Assembly (NCBI GenBank): GCA_041736895.1
Contig: JBGSSS010000015.1
Location: 1 to 64,000 of the forward strand
Origin: JANRLT01 sp041736895
Lineage (GTDB): Bacteria > Planctomycetota > Planctomycetia > Pirellulales > JALHPA01
DNA length: 64,000 nt
Reading direction: 5' to 3'
The notes under the pieces: generated by a model
What the model was told of the DNA's origin: nothing
The model's input: only the letters and a program-made list of their open reading frames with translations
The model's database searches: none
Made by a program: the position numbers and the translations under genes
In this document: in pieces, positions 27,705 through 35,154 of the stretch
Position numbering within the stretch: the first letter of the stretch is position 1
Layout of the letters: each line of letters opens with the position of its first letter

Positions 27705-28004
27705 TTATTTTGTCAGCACATGCACTTCTTTCTCCAACCGTTTGCCCAAGCGATCTTTTTCAACTTCCAGATCATAATGCGATTGCAAGTTCAGCCAAAA
27801 TCGCTCCGAGGTTCCAAAATACCGCGCGAGACGTAGCGCGGTGTCCGCCGAAATCGCTCGAAGACCGCGAGCTATCTCATTGATTCGGCGCGGAGGAACA
27901 CTGACATCCTTCGCCAGACGATACTGGCTGATGTTTAGCGGCAGGAGAAATTCTTCCAGGAGAATTTCCCCGGGATGGATCGGCGGTAGTTTTTTGGTTT
28001 TCAT
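27705..28004 (-). CDS. higA: HigA-family antitoxin
   Basis: The product is 99 aa from the ATG at 28004 (MKTKKLPPIHPGEILLEEFL). The HPGE start, the helix-turn-helix ISQYRLAKDVSVPPRRINEI and the C-terminal ADTALRLARYFGTSERFWLN are diagnostic of HigA (XRE family, VapI-like). It binds HigB and represses the operon. The gene begins 8 bases after higB, the inverted toxin-first order typical of higBA. Confidence 0.9.
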   Translation of the reverse strand: MKTKKLPPIHPGEILLEEFLLPLNISQYRLAKDVSVPPRRINEIARGLRAISADTALRLARYFGTSERFWLNLQSHYDLEVEKDRLGKRLEKEVHVLTK

Positions 28005-28012
28005 GAATTTGT

Positions 28013-28294
28013 TTAGTGGTAGTCCACTAACTCCACATCGAAGGCGATGCCTTCTTCCCAGCGAAAGCAGATTCGCCACTGTTTGTTCACACGAATGCTG
28101 TATTGTCCGGCTCGGTCGCCAACAAGTTTCTCTAGTCTATTGCCTGGTGGGACAAGTAGGTCAGCCAGCAAATCAGCAGCTTCGAGCAATAACAACTTAC
28201 GATGCGCCTTATGTTGCACTTCTAACGAGAACCTTTTCACCGGCTCACGGTTGAAGATGGCTTCCGTTTGTTTGTCGGCAAAACTTCGGATCAT
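28013..28294 (-). CDS. higB: HigB toxin (RelE/ParE superfamily mRNA interferase)
   Basis: The product is 93 aa. It starts MIRSFADKQTEAIFNREPVK and ends with VNKQWRICFRWEEGIAFDVE and LVDYH, the classical HigB pattern including the conserved W-R-(I/L)-x-F and D-Y-H end. It is predicted to cleave mRNA on the ribosome. It is the first gene of the toxin-antitoxin run on the minus strand, and I see no damaged residues. Confidence 0.9.
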   Translation of the reverse strand: MIRSFADKQTEAIFNREPVKRFSLEVQHKAHRKLLLLEAADLLADLLVPPGNRLEKLVGDRAGQYSIRVNKQWRICFRWEEGIAFDVELVDYH

Positions 28295-28364
28295 CGATTA
28301 ATGATAGCGCATCGCGTTATTAAGTCAAGAAGTGACGTTGTACTCCCTCGAAAGACGGGAAAAC

Positions 28365-28384
28365 CGGGTGACTAACGTCACCCG
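28365..28384. repeat. CGGGTGAC-loop-GTCACCCG palindrome (subfamily F)
   Basis: An 8-bp perfect stem with a 4-base loop (CGGGTGACTAACGTCACCCG) is followed by CTCGCGGGT, which can pair with an overlapping half. It lies just beyond the stop of the UbiD-family gene and could serve as its transcript end, although no T-run follows. Confidence 0.55.
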
Positions 28385-28407
28385 CTCGCGGGTTGTCATG
28401 CATGCAC

Positions 28408-30300
28408 TTAAAAGAGGCCTTCAAGCGGTCCACCCCTCCCCGCCAAACTCTCGACCCGCCGAGTCACCGCCGGGTCTTCGACCAGCGGGGCCGAGTGCCA
28501 CGGCTTGATTCGCGCGTCGATGACGAGCGACCCGCGGCAGCCCCAGTGCTTGTGCTCCGTGAAACTCCCGACGCCGTGCAGATCGTGCGCCGGGTTCGCG
28601 CGGGTGAATGTCGTCCAAAGCCAGTTGTTGAGCGACGCCGCGGCGAACACCGAGTCGTCGACGACGACCACGAGCGGGAACTGATTCAGCGCGTGATCGT
28701 GCGACAGCGCGGCGCAGAATTCTTCGACGGTGCGGTCGTGTTCGCGCGAAATCGGCGTCGTCGTGTCGCGTAGGTTCCGCACCATCTGCGCCGGATCGAC
28801 GCCGCGATACGCTGGTCCTTGCAACACCAACACACCGGGCAACACGACGCGCGGCGAATGGAGGCCGAAGCTTTCCGGCAGCGAAAACCCGCCGGGCAAC
28901 TCCGTCGGCAGCTCGCGGCGCACGGGTCCGGCCGCGGGGATGACGACCTTGGAACCTTCGTTCAGGCCGCTGCCGCTGTAGTCGAGCGTGTCGATCGTCG
29001 TGCGCGTCTGAAAATGCAAATCCGTTGTCCAATCGACACGCCTCAAGACATGCTGCAAGAACCGTGCGATGTCGTGCAGATCGAGTGACGGGTCATCTTG
29101 CTGGGCGGCGATGAACAGAAACTTGGCCAGTGATAACTGCCCTTGTCCGAGGATCGCGTTGGCTTGTGTCAGCAACTCGCGCGGCTTGCGCGTGCCGTAG
29201 GGGACGTAGCGTTCGCTGCCGATTGCCAGCAACAGCGGATGGACGCCCGCCGCGTCCACGGCGTGAACTTCTTTGATCCCCGGCAGCACCGTCGGAATCA
29301 GCGGGCCGGTCAGTTCGTGGATGATGTCGCCAAAGAGTGTGTCCTCTTGGGGCGGGCGGCCGACGACCGTGAACGGCCAGATCGCGTCGCGGCGATGCAA
29401 AACGCGTTCGACGCGCAGCACCGGAAAATCGTGCACCTTGGCGTAGTAGCCAAGGTGATCGCCGAACGGCCCCTCGGGCTTCGTCTGCGCGGGATCGATG
29501 GTCCCTTGGATGACGAAATCCGCTTCACCATGAAACGGCAGCGGGCCTTGCCCATGCACCATCCGCACGCGGCGGCGATTCAACGCGCCGGCGAAGACCA
29601 ACTCACTCAAACCCTCGGGCAGCGGCATCACCGCGCTGAGCGTCATCGCCGGCGGACCGCCGACAAAGATATTTACACGCAGCGGCTCGCCGCGCTCGAT
29701 CGCGCGCGTGTGATGAACGCCGATGCCGCGATGGATCTGGTAATGCAGGCCGATCTCGCGATTGTGTTGATAGTCTCTGCCGCTCAACTGCACACGATAC
29801 ATGCCGAGGTTGCCGCTTTGCCAACCGGGCTTCCCGGGTAACTCGCTATACACTTGCGGCAAAGTGATAAACGCGCCGCCATCCTCGGGCCAGCAGACCA
29901 ACTGCGGCAGATCGCTAATCGTGCAACTCGCTTCCATCACCGGCCCGTAGCCGACCTTCTTCGGCAATGTCGTCCATGCCGTCCACGGCGCACGCCAATA
30001 CCGCGTCGGGTGCTTCAACGCCGCCATGGGATCGATCTTGAGTTCAATCAACCGCCGCACATGTTCGAGTGCATCGCGGAAGATGTAGCGGACGCGTTCT
30101 TTCGTTCCAAACAGATTTCCCAGCAGTGGAAACTTCGATCCGCGCACACGCGTGAAGAGCAACGCCGGCCCGCCGCGCGCGAAGACCCGCCGCTGAATCT
30201 CCGCGATTTCTAGATGCGGATCAACTTCGGGATCAATGCGCTTGAGCTGCCCTGATTGTTCAAGGTCGGCGACGCAGGCTTGGAGGGAGGAGTAACCCAT
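28408..30300 (-). CDS. UbiD family decarboxylase
   Basis: The product is 630 aa, somewhat long for UbiD (about 450-620). The N-terminal segment LQACVADLEQSGQLKRIDPE is typical. The central part holds GLHYQIHRGIGVHHTRA, PEGPFGDHLGYYAKVHDFPV and PFTVVGRPPQEDTLFGDIIH, which cover the prenylated-FMN and metal binding core and the active-site Arg/Glu region. Such enzymes decarboxylate aromatic or alpha,beta-unsaturated acids with prenyl-FMN from UbiX. A menaquinone or ubiquinone step or aromatic catabolism are both possible; no ubiX is in the window. Confidence 0.88.
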   Translation of the reverse strand: MGYSSLQACVADLEQSGQLKRIDPEVDPHLEIAEIQRRVFARGGPALLFTRVRGSKFPLLGNLFGTKERVRYIFRDALEHVRRLIELKIDPMAALKHPTRYWRAPWTAWTTLPKKVGYGPVMEASCTISDLPQLVCWPEDGGAFITLPQVYSELPGKPGWQSGNLGMYRVQLSGRDYQHNREIGLHYQIHRGIGVHHTRAIERGEPLRVNIFVGGPPAMTLSAVMPLPEGLSELVFAGALNRRRVRMVHGQGPLPFHGEADFVIQGTIDPAQTKPEGPFGDHLGYYAKVHDFPVLRVERVLHRRDAIWPFTVVGRPPQEDTLFGDIIHELTGPLIPTVLPGIKEVHAVDAAGVHPLLLAIGSERYVPYGTRKPRELLTQANAILGQGQLSLAKFLFIAAQQDDPSLDLHDIARFLQHVLRRVDWTTDLHFQTRTTIDTLDYSGSGLNEGSKVVIPAAGPVRRELPTELPGGFSLPESFGLHSPRVVLPGVLVLQGPAYRGVDPAQMVRNLRDTTTPISREHDRTVEEFCAALSHDHALNQFPLVVVVDDSVFAAASLNNWLWTTFTRANPAHDLHGVGSFTEHKHWGCRGSLVIDARIKPWHSAPLVEDPAVTRRVESLAGRGGPLEGLF

Positions 30301-30351
30301 CGGTAATGGATAATTGACAATTGATAGTGGACAGGGCAGGTTTCTCTATAA

Positions 30352-30531
30352 AACCTGTCTGGCTCCCTCCCCCTTGCGGGGTGGGTTGGGGTGGGGGGGC
30401 TGCGCGAGTGTTGACTTGGCTTTGAAAAAAATACTATGCACGGAAGAACTGACGTAGTTGAGACTCCGCATCAAACGCAGCCCCCCACCCTATCCCTCCC
30501 CCGCGGCGGGGGGAGGGGACCAGACAGGTTA
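30352..30531. repeat. 180-bp element with ~50-bp G/C-rich inverted ends
   Basis: The left arm (30352-30404) begins AACCTGTCTGG and runs through runs of C then G to GGGGGGCTGCG. The right arm (30476-30531) is its imperfect inverse, beginning CGCAGCCCCCC and ending CCAGACAGGTT. The ~70-bp centre is unrelated. It lies between two divergent genes and looks like a MITE-type insertion. The G-runs could form quadruplexes. Confidence 0.65.
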
Positions 30532-30537
30532 TTGGAG

Positions 30538-30626
30538 GAAGACGCTTTTCTAAGATTCACGCCACAGGTTCCGAATCAAACGTTCCGGGTCTTTCAGTTG
30601 GTCAGACCCGGCCACCCAGCGTCTTC
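30538..30626 (+). promoter_or_regulatory. Possible structured leader of pepA
   Basis: An outer 9-bp stem (GAAGACGCT at 30538 with AGCGTCTTC at 30618) encloses an inner 8-bp stem (CCGGGTCT at 30585 with AGACCCGG at 30604). It ends 95 bases before the pepA start. It could be a leader structure or part of a repeat element; no known riboswitch is recognised. Confidence 0.35.
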
Positions 30627-30721
30627 TTTGAATCAAGCAACTTGCCGCCGTTGTTGAACCGTGCCAACCACCTTACAATAACCGCAACATTTCCGATATT
30701 CTTCACACACGAGTTTCAAAT

Positions 30722-32203
30722 ATGTCCGACGTGTTGTCGTTGCCGGTGCAGTTGATTTCGAGCACGGATTCCCCCACGCAAGCCGCGGGCGATGCGCTCG
30801 TGATTCCCGTTTGGGAAGGGGGCGGCCCGACGAGTCTCGAAGCGGGCGTCGATGCGGCGACCGAGGGTTTGCTCAGCAAACTCCGCGAAAGCAAAGAACT
30901 AACGGGCAAGCTCTACGAGGCCACGACGCTGCATGTCCCCGGCCAACTCGGGTCGCGGATATTGCTGACGATCGGCTGCGGGCATCGCGAAAAATGGGAC
31001 ACGGGCCGGGCGTTTCGCTGTGCGGCGACTGCGGCCAAGGCGCTCGCCGGACGTGCACGTTTGAAAATCAATTGGGCGTGGGGCGAGGTGCTCAGCGGCG
31101 AAGCCGTGGGGCAAGCTGTCGCAGGCTCCTTGGTCGGTGGCATCGGTCAGGACTTGTATCGCGCCGACAAAAAGATGTTTCCAGCGGAGCAGGGGACTTG
31201 GTTCGGCGTGAGCGAAGCGAGCTTCAAGCAAGGCCGCATCTTGGCCGAGGCGATTCAACTGACGCGCAAGCTCGTCAACCTGCCCGCGGACGAAATTTAT
31301 CCCGAGACGTTCGCGAATCAAGCCCGCGATGTCGCCGGGATGCTCGGACTCGAATGCGAGATCTGGGACCAGGCGCGGCTCGAAAAAGAAAAGTGCGGTT
31401 CGCTGCTCGCCGTCGCCAAAGGTTCCGCGCGCGAAGCGCGCCTTGTGATCCTGCGCTACAACGGCGGCGCGGCCGGTGCGCCGAAGCTGTGCCTCGTCGG
31501 CAAAGGCGTCACTTTCGACAGCGGCGGGTTATCGCTCAAGACGCCCGACGGGATGCTCACGATGAAGTGCGACATGGCCGGCGCGGCGACGGTGCTCGGC
31601 GCGATTACGGCCATCGCGCGCATGCAACTGCCGATCAATGTGATCATGCTCGCGGGTCTGGTCGAGAACATGACCGGCGGCCGAGCGATGAAGCTCGGGG
31701 ATGTCCTGAAGGCTCGCAGCGGCAAGACGATCGAGGTTCACAACACCGACGCCGAAGGCCGCCTCGTCCTCGCCGATGTACTCGACGTCGCGCGCGAGCA
31801 AGGCGCGAGCAAGATCGTCGACCTCGCGACGCTGACCGGCGCATGTTGCGTCGCCCTCGGACTCGACGTCGCCGGCATGATGAGCAACGACGAAATCTGG
31901 CAACAAGCGGTTCTCAACGCCGGCAAAGCCGCGGGCGAGCCGCTCTGGCCGTTGCCGATGTTTCCCGAATACAACGAAGAAATTGCGGGCAACGTCGCCG
32001 ACATCAAGAACGTCGGCAATGGCCGCTGGGGCGGGGCGATCACCGCGGCGAAGTTCCTGGAAAACTTCGTCGGCGACACGCCCTGGACGCACATCGACAT
32101 CGCCGGCCCCGCGTTCGGCGACAAACCCAAACCGTGGCTAGACGCGGGCGCGAGCGGCATCTACGTCCGCACGCTGGTTGAGTTAGCCAAGAGCTGGAAG
32201 TAA
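30722..32203 (+). CDS. pepA: Leucyl aminopeptidase (M17 family)
   Basis: The product is 493 aa, normal for the family. An N-terminal macro-like domain is followed by the catalytic domain. The metal and active-site residues are visible in VGKGVTFDSGGLSLKTP (about residue 260), MKCDMAGAATVLGA and the M17 signature NTDAEGRLVLADVL (about residue 341). The C-terminus has DIKNVGNGRWGGAITAAKFL and TPWTHIDIAGPAF. It is a cytosolic hexameric di-metal exopeptidase that removes N-terminal residues from peptides. Two large palindromic repeats follow its stop. Confidence 0.95.
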   Translation: MSDVLSLPVQLISSTDSPTQAAGDALVIPVWEGGGPTSLEAGVDAATEGLLSKLRESKELTGKLYEATTLHVPGQLGSRILLTIGCGHREKWDTGRAFRCAATAAKALAGRARLKINWAWGEVLSGEAVGQAVAGSLVGGIGQDLYRADKKMFPAEQGTWFGVSEASFKQGRILAEAIQLTRKLVNLPADEIYPETFANQARDVAGMLGLECEIWDQARLEKEKCGSLLAVAKGSAREARLVILRYNGGAAGAPKLCLVGKGVTFDSGGLSLKTPDGMLTMKCDMAGAATVLGAITAIARMQLPINVIMLAGLVENMTGGRAMKLGDVLKARSGKTIEVHNTDAEGRLVLADVLDVAREQGASKIVDLATLTGACCVALGLDVAGMMSNDEIWQQAVLNAGKAAGEPLWPLPMFPEYNEEIAGNVADIKNVGNGRWGGAITAAKFLENFVGDTPWTHIDIAGPAFGDKPKPWLDAGASGIYVRTLVELAKSWK

Positions 32204-32209
32204 TCGAAT

Positions 32210-32265
32210 GTAGCCAAGGTCGTGAGACCTTGGAGGTCCATCCAAGGTCTCACGACCTTGGCTAC
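32210..32265. repeat. GTAG inverted pair, subfamily A
   Basis: Two 25-base arms (32210-32234 and 32241-32265) are perfect reverse complements separated by 6 bases. Each arm is itself a hairpin (GTAG, 8-bp stem, loop GTGA). It lies 6 bases after the pepA stop and may stabilise or end its mRNA. Confidence 0.9.
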
Positions 32266-32274
32266 CAGTCCGCG

Positions 32275-32334
32275 CAAAGCCCAGGGGTTTACCCCCTGGG
32301 AGAATTATCCCAGGGGGTGAACCCCTGGGCTTTG
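32275..32334. repeat. Second long inverted pair (subfamily G)
   Basis: Two 27-base arms (32275-32301 and 32308-32334) are reverse complements with one mismatch, and are separated by 6 bases. Each arm contains its own hairpin (CCCAGGGG, loop, CCCCTGGG). It ends 7 bases before the next gene's ATG, so it may cover that gene's ribosome site. Confidence 0.88.
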
Positions 32335-32341
32335 AAAGCGA

Positions 32342-33112
32342 ATGAACGAAACCTGTAATCCCGAAACCGGCTGGCAAGAGGTACTGAACGCGGCGCGGCG
32401 AAACTTCGGCCCGACGCCGCGAAACTTCGGCTGGCTGCGGCGGATCGCGCTGCGGTTGCCGCGGCCACGCTGGTTTCGTCAGGGCGAATCGTTTCCGGCA
32501 ATCGAACAAATTCTCGCCAAGCAAAATGACCTCTGGCACAACGGCGAAATCGTTTGGGCCGCGGTGTTGCACGCGACCGATGCGCTCTTCGAACGCGGCG
32601 TCGATGATCTGCCGGCGGTCGTGTTCTACTCGTTCGACCCGCAATGCGAGCGGAATCTGTTGGGTCTCGCCCAGGCCGCGAAGCAAGTCGCGAACATGGC
32701 GGGGAACGTGAACCTCAGCGATTTAGCAGCCCGCGGCGTAAGCAAGGGAGAGATGGGAACTGTAGCCCGTAGCGTTAGCGAGGGCGAGGCTCCTGCCGAG
32801 CCGTCGACGAAGCTTTTACCCATCGCCTCGGGCTTGAACATCTTGAACGTCAACGAAGTCCCCACGGCCAGTTCCCCGCGCGCAAAGCTGCAAGCCGAGC
32901 TCGCCGCGCCGATTCGCTACGAGGTTCCGCTCGCGCTCACGTCGATGGTGCCGATGATCGCAACGACGGTGCTCGTGCGGCGGCTCCATTTGCCGGCGCG
33001 CAAGTTGGCGAACGGCTACTTTCCGCTCGTCGTCGATCGTGCGAGCGGCGCGGCGGCGATTCTCCCGTCCCGCTATTGGCCGCCAGAAGTCCTCGCCGAT
33101 TGGCAGCGGTAG
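32342..33112 (+). CDS. Hypothetical protein with repeat-derived insert, 256 aa
   Basis: I do not recognise the family. The N-terminal part has WLRRIALRLPRPRWFRQGES and VWAAVLHATDALFERGVDDL. The C-terminal part has LTSMVPMIATTVLVRRLHLP and ANGYFPLVVDRASGAAAILP. Between them, about residues 128-155 read ARGVSKGE and VARSVSEGEAPAEP, encoded by two copies of the subfamily C DNA repeat inserted in frame. The stop codon TAG lies within the next repeat (GTAGG at 33109). The gene is flanked by repeats on both sides. It is probably cytoplasmic; function unknown. Confidence 0.65.
   Translation: MNETCNPETGWQEVLNAARRNFGPTPRNFGWLRRIALRLPRPRWFRQGESFPAIEQILAKQNDLWHNGEIVWAAVLHATDALFERGVDDLPAVVFYSFDPQCERNLLGLAQAAKQVANMAGNVNLSDLAARGVSKGEMGTVARSVSEGEAPAEPSTKLLPIASGLNILNVNEVPTASSPRAKLQAELAAPIRYEVPLALTSMVPMIATTVLVRRLHLPARKLANGYFPLVVDRASGAAAILPSRYWPPEVLADWQR
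32724..32802 (+). repeat. Subfamily C repeats inside a coding sequence
   Basis: A degenerate copy (32724-32750, AGCCCGCGGCGTAAGCAAGG) and a good copy (32762-32802, starting GTAGCCCGTAGCGTTAGCGA) lie in frame in the 256-aa gene. The good copy is the same 24-base arm that forms the hairpin at 8151-8212, followed by a small GGCTC/GAGCC hairpin. The insert encodes VARSVSEGEAPAEP. Confidence 0.85.
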
Positions 33113-33249
33113 GCCTGGCTGTGCCGGGCGCAGTGTCGATTCTCCCAGTCAAGTAATCACGGCAGGCAGGCAGCGCGGCCGAAGTTGCGAGATGCCATAA
33201 TTTCCGCTCCGAACAAGCCGCTCCGTTTGTGCGGCACAGCCGCACCTAC
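33109..33249. repeat. GTAGG inverted pair, subfamily B
   Basis: The left unit at 33109 is GTAGG with a CCTGGC-TGT-GCCGGG hairpin. The right unit at 33226-33249 is the inverse orientation of GTAGG-TGCGGC-TGT-GCCGCA. The TAG of the left unit is the stop codon of the upstream gene. The ~90-bp centre is unremarkable. Confidence 0.75.
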
Positions 33250-33336
33250 GTACGTTAGGCTTTCCAGCCTGACCGTGAGTCGTGACGACTACTCCAGTTC
33301 ATAATTTCCAGAATAAGGCAAGAATGCCTCACGTAC
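33250..33336. repeat. GTACGT inverted pair, subfamily D
   Basis: The left unit begins GTACGTTAGGCTTTCCAGCC and the right unit (33317-33336) is the inverse of GTACGTGAGGCATTCTTGCC. Both are small hairpins with a TTC-type loop and differing but paired stems. They directly abut the subfamily B pair. The remaining 160 bases to 33498 are AT-rich and I see no gene there. Confidence 0.6.
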
Positions 33337-33498
33337 TTTAGGCTTTAGGCTTCTGATTTTTTCGGCGTCTTTTTTTGATTATTTCAGGCCTTTTTATGCT
33401 GTTTTTCAGAAGTTTTCCCCGGTTTTCCGCGTTGCCTTCAAAGGCAATACGAAAGAATTTGACGTCATTGCGATTTGCATTTTTACGACATGCAAACG

Positions 33499-34908
33499 CT
33501 AAACGATCAGGCCCGGGATGGGGCTGGTTTGCTCGTAGAACTTGGTAACCTCGCGCGGCAAGCCCGTGCGGAGCCGGAGCTGCGGGACGTCGAAGACGGT
33601 GTGGAGGATCGTCGAGAAGAGCATCGGCAGCGTGACGGGTTCGGTGGCCGGATTGCCGGCTGTGCGATCGGATTGGCCGATGATTTGGCCCTGGCCGATC
33701 CCGCCGCCGGCGAAGGCTAGCGTCCCCAGGTTCGCCCAGTGGTCGCGGCCGCCGCGGGCGTTGACCTTGGGCGTGCGGCCGAAGTCGCCGGTGATCACGA
33801 GGAGGACTTTGTCGCTAAGGCCGCGTTGTTCCAGATCGTCGAGAAAGGCACTGACGGCCTGATCGACCGAACGCCCGAGCATGTTCATTCCTTTGATGAT
33901 GCCCGGGTTGTTGCCATCGGCATGCATGTCCCAGCCGGCGCTGTGAACGGTGACGAAGCCGGCGCCGGCTTCGCACATCCGGCGGGCGAGGAGCATTTGG
34001 TGGCCGAGGGTCGACTCACGAAATTTTTTGTGGCCGATCTTGATGTCGCTGGTGTCGTACCGCTTGAGCAAGCGCGGGTCTTCTTCCTTGAGATCGAGAG
34101 CCTTGCCAGCGCCGCCGAGGATCAGATCGAAGGCTTGCTGTTCGAACTTGTCGAGACCCGTGACGGAGCCGTTGGCATCGACGTCGCGTTTGAGGGAGTC
34201 GAGCGAATGGAGCAGGGCTCGGCGATCGTCGAGGCGCTCGGAGTTGATGTTGAGGTTCAGGTTCTTGACGATTTCGCTCTTGCCGCTCGGTTCGAAGGGA
34301 GCGTAAGAGAGTCCGAGCGCGCCGGATTTGGAGCCGACTTGGACACGGCCGCGTTCGTTGCTGTATTGGCCGTCGACTTCGTCGGCGGTGATCAGTCCAA
34401 AGGTCGGAAAACCATTGGTCGGGTGATTGCTCCCGCGGAGTCGAGCGACGGCCGCGCCCATCGAGAAGCCGTCGGTTTCTTTGTCCTTGGCCGTGACGGT
34501 TCCGCCGGAAAGGACATGCCGAATCGCGGCAACGTGATCGGCGACGGGATGGGTGAACGAACGCACGATGGCCATTTGCTTGGCGCGCTTCGCCAGTTCG
34601 GGAAACGTCCCGCCGAAGCGCAAGCCGGGGATCGCGGTGGCGACGTCGCCGGTGAGACTGCCCTGCGCGCCGCGGACATCGAGCTTTGGGTCGAAGGTTT
34701 CGATATGACTCGCGCCGCCGCTAAGGAAGAGCAGGACGACCGATTTGTCGCGGAGATAGCTTGCGCCATGTCCAGCGGCATTAGCCCGCGCGGCCAAGAG
34801 CTGCGGCAACGCGAGTCCGCCAAGTGTCAGCGCGCCGACCCGAAGGAAGTCGCGGCGGGCGAGTCCGTTGCAGTCCTGCTGTGGATGGCCGCTGGTGAGG
34901 GTGAGCAT
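33499..34908 (-). CDS. DUF1501 domain-containing protein, second copy
   Basis: The product is 469 aa. The Tat-type N-terminus has LARRDFLRVGALTLGGLALP and an Ala-rich end. Hallmarks are SVVLLFLSGGASHIETFDPK, FVTVHSAGWDMHADGNN, LVITGDFGRTPKVNARGGRD and HWANLGTLAFAGGG. This is the subgroup usually paired with a DUF1549/DUF1553 protein, but no such partner is adjacent here. It is probably periplasmic and its substrate is unknown. A palindromic repeat pair lies upstream of the start. Confidence 0.9.
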   Translation of the reverse strand: MLTLTSGHPQQDCNGLARRDFLRVGALTLGGLALPQLLAARANAAGHGASYLRDKSVVLLFLSGGASHIETFDPKLDVRGAQGSLTGDVATAIPGLRFGGTFPELAKRAKQMAIVRSFTHPVADHVAAIRHVLSGGTVTAKDKETDGFSMGAAVARLRGSNHPTNGFPTFGLITADEVDGQYSNERGRVQVGSKSGALGLSYAPFEPSGKSEIVKNLNLNINSERLDDRRALLHSLDSLKRDVDANGSVTGLDKFEQQAFDLILGGAGKALDLKEEDPRLLKRYDTSDIKIGHKKFRESTLGHQMLLARRMCEAGAGFVTVHSAGWDMHADGNNPGIIKGMNMLGRSVDQAVSAFLDDLEQRGLSDKVLLVITGDFGRTPKVNARGGRDHWANLGTLAFAGGGIGQGQIIGQSDRTAGNPATEPVTLPMLFSTILHTVFDVPQLRLRTGLPREVTKFYEQTSPIPGLIV

Positions 34909-34932
34909 GGTTCTGGCTCCGGAACCAATTCC

Positions 34933-35014
34933 GTAGCTGAAGTCGTGAGACTTCAGAGTGTTTGTGTTGACGGTGACTACACTCGTTCGTCCGAGGTCTC
35001 ACGACCTCGGCTAC
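34933..35014. repeat. GTAG inverted pair, subfamily A with changed stems
   Basis: The left unit is GTAG-CTGAAGTC-GTGA-GACTTCAG (34933-34956). The right unit (34991-35014) is the inverse of GTAG-CCGAGGTC-GTGA-GACCTCGG. Compared with the copies at 887 and 32210, the stems differ by paired changes while GTAG and the GTGA loop are kept. It lies just upstream of the DUF1501 start. Confidence 0.85.
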
Positions 35015-35107
35015 AAGTTGTGGGGTGGGACTTTCGCGGGAGTACTAACAGTATGAACCGAAACCGGAGAGCGTTACAAGAATATTCCGGGATAGGCGTA
35101 ACAAATG

Positions 35108-35143
35108 AAAAACGGCCGGCGATTTTGCAATCGCCAGCCGTTT
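35108..35143 (-). terminator. Terminator-like hairpin for the TPR-alphaCTD gene
   Basis: A 15-bp stem with one mismatch (35110-35124 with 35129-35143) is followed by T residues on the minus strand. It lies beyond the subfamily B repeat pair, about 145 bases after the stop at 35288. No other terminator for that gene is visible. Confidence 0.6.
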
Positions 35144-35154
35144 GGTGGTCAATC

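Noticed and set aside
32210..32334. Intrinsic terminators after pepA
   Set aside because: The hairpins are strong but are not followed by T-runs and belong to dispersed repeat families, so I list them as repeats.
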